From: Gemmatimonadota bacterium
GTDB lineage: Bacteria > Gemmatimonadota > Gemmatimonadetes > Gemmatimonadales > GWC2-71-9
DNA length: 13,207 nt
Assembly (NCBI GenBank): GCA_003220905.1
Contig: QHTS01000008.1
Location: forward strand, 1 to 13,207
Direction of reading: 5' to 3'
Below the pieces are notes generated by a model. The model was not told the origin of the DNA. It did not search any database and saw only the letters and a list, made by a program, of their open reading frames with translations. Below, one piece after another: positions 11,987 through 13,207 of this stretch; the first letter of the stretch is position 1; the number at the start of each line of letters is the position of its first letter. Made by a program: the position numbers and the translations under genes.

Positions 11987-13207
11987 ACCTTGAGGATGAC
12001 GACCGTGCGGTCATCGGCGGGCGGCGCGCCGCCCGTGAAGCCGGCGAGGTCGGCGTGCACGGACTCGAGGATTTCGCGCGCCGGACGGTCCTTCAATCGG
12101 GCCACGTGGCCGAGCACGCGTTCCTCGCCGAATCGTTCGCCGCGTCCGTCCCCCCCCAGCGCCTCGGCGACGCCGTCGGTGAAGAGACAGATGATCGCCT
12201 CGCGCCGCGCCCACGTGCGCACGATATCCGCGCCCGGCGCGGTGGCGAGACCGAGCGGCGGGCGCGTGGCCTCGAGCCGGACTGCCTCGCCCGTCCGCGT
12301 CGACACGAGAAACGCATGCGGATGCCCGGCGTTGGCGAAGGTGATCCGTCCGACGTTCGGGTCGACCACGGCGTAGAACACCGTGAGGAACATCTCGGTG
12401 CTCGCGAGCTCATCGGCGAGCGACTCCTCGAGGCGGCGGAGCACCTCGGTCGGCGTTTCGGCCGATTCGGCGTGGATACCGGAGGCCGCCATGACGAGCG
12501 CCATGATCAAGGCGGCGCCGAAGCCGTGGCTCGTCACGTCGCCGATCATCACGCCGATGCGGCCGGCCCGGAGGTTGAGCAGGTTGTAGAAATCGCCGCC
12601 GACCGACTCCGCCTGACGGCAGCGCGCGGCGACATCCACGCGCGACGCGACCACGAGCGGCGACGGCAGCAGCTTGAGCTGGAGATCGCGCGCCAGCTCG
12701 AGCTCCCGAAGCACGCGCTGCTGCCCCAGGTCGCGGGCGACGAGTCGGGCGTTTTCGATCGCCGCGCCGATCTGGTTCGCGATCGCGGCCACGAGCTTCC
12801 GGTCGCCGGCGGTGAACGCGTCTCCCCCCACCCGGTCCGTCAGGTTGATCACGCCGATCGGCTTGCCGCGCGCGCCCGGCGCGGCGTACAGGACCGGGAC
12901 CGACAGGAACGCCTGGCCGCGGTAGTTGCGGCCGTCGGGGCAGCCGGGATTCGCCGCCGTCGAGTCCGTGGGGTCGTAGCTCACGATCCGCATCTCACGG
13001 AACACGCGGGCCGCGACCGAGCAGGGGTCGTCCACCTCGATGGGCTCCACCTCCTGCGGGTCCATGCCGCGCGCGGCCACGATCCGCAGCATCTTCTGCT
13101 CGGCGTCGTACACGAGGAGGGTCGCGCGGCGGGCCCCGACCACCGTCGATACCTCGCGCAGAATCCGGTCGGCCGCTTCGTCCAGCCGGATCGTGTGGCC
13201 GAGGATC
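11983..13207 (-). CDS. GAF-domain SpoIIE/RsbU-type PP2C phosphatase (N-terminus outside window)
   Basis: Predicted serine/threonine phosphatase of the PPM class that usually acts on anti-anti-sigma factors in partner-switching stress systems. The frame is open to the window edge (ILGHTIRLDEAADRILREVS...), so the GTG at 13141-13143 is not the true start. From about 13190 to 12740 it encodes a GAF sensor domain; a short helical linker follows (about 12730-12660). The phosphatase domain then runs to the end, with GGDFY, IGDVTSHGFGAAL, NAGHPHAFL, LFTDGVAEAL and PADDRTVVILKV. The metal-binding Asp residues of these motifs are intact. The usual GDVxGHG has Ser in place of the second Gly. No cognate anti-sigma or STAS gene is in the window. 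The stop overlaps the rsmA start by four bases, an unusual partner. Confidence 0.92.
   Translation of the reverse strand, partial: ILGHTIRLDEAADRILREVSTVVGARRATLLVYDAEQKMLRIVAARGMDPQEVEPIEVDDPCSVAARVFREMRIVSYDPTDSTAANPGCPDGRNYRGQAFLSVPVLYAAPGARGKPIGVINLTDRVGGDAFTAGDRKLVAAIANQIGAAIENARLVARDLGQQRVLRELELARDLQLKLLPSPLVVASRVDVAARCRQAESVGGDFYNLLNLRAGRIGVMIGDVTSHGFGAALIMALVMAASGIHAESAETPTEVLRRLEESLADELASTEMFLTVFYAVVDPNVGRITFANAGHPHAFLVSTRTGEAVRLEATRPPLGLATAPGADIVRTWARREAIICLFTDGVAEALGGDGRGERFGEERVLGHVARLKDRPAREILESVHADLAGFTGGAPPADDRTVVILKV

Overview
High-GC bacterial chromosomal DNA in which every supportable gene lies on the minus strand, so the window is transcribed from right to left. Gene order, starts and family identities suggest an uncultured soil or aquatic bacterium, most likely Gemmatimonadota or a neighbouring phylum. 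That placement is inference from gene order (infC-rpmI-rplT-pheS-pheT-coiled coil-zapA-rny-folD) and general sequence character, not from a phylogeny. No transposase, phage, CRISPR, rRNA or tRNA gene is visible.

Right half (13207 to 7607). A GAF + SpoIIE/RsbU-type phosphatase (5' end outside the window) is coupled by a GTGA overlap to rsmA (ksgA). The 3' end of rsmA contains a textbook Rex operator that shares bases with the rsmA stop codon and ends one base before the ATG of rex, pointing to an autoregulated redox regulator with a probably leaderless mRNA. Then come an arginine deiminase, a DEDDh exonuclease and a metallo-beta-lactamase-fold hydrolase.

Left half (7394 to 1). A translation and cell-division/RNA-decay operon: infC, rpmI, rplT, pheS, pheT, a ZapB-like coiled-coil gene, zapA, rny and folD (3' end outside the window). 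Most junctions overlap or are a few bases long. infC has no ATG, GTG or TTG in its reading frame and must start at CTG or ATC. An intrinsic terminator sits between its leader and its ribosome binding site, so it looks like an attenuator. A stable GNRA hairpin abuts the rpmI ribosome binding site. Together these suggest feedback by IF3 and/or L20.

The most unusual content is a set of imperfect heptamer-repeat palindromes scattered through the window. Two full copies (8494-8597, 10432-10533) have arms of repeated GGAATGC/GCATTCC around a shared asymmetric core. A pair of the same arms lies in two loops of rsmA, in frame. Related arrays built on GGATGAC (7457-7520 and the end of zapA) and GGCGGAC (inside pheT) follow the same design. 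Because three 7-mers make seven codons, and GGAATGC is stop-free in all six frames, the repeats can enter genes without breaking them. They now encode the last 34 residues of the exonuclease, two RsmA loops, a PheT linker and the ZapA tail. This repeat system is the best candidate for something undescribed here.
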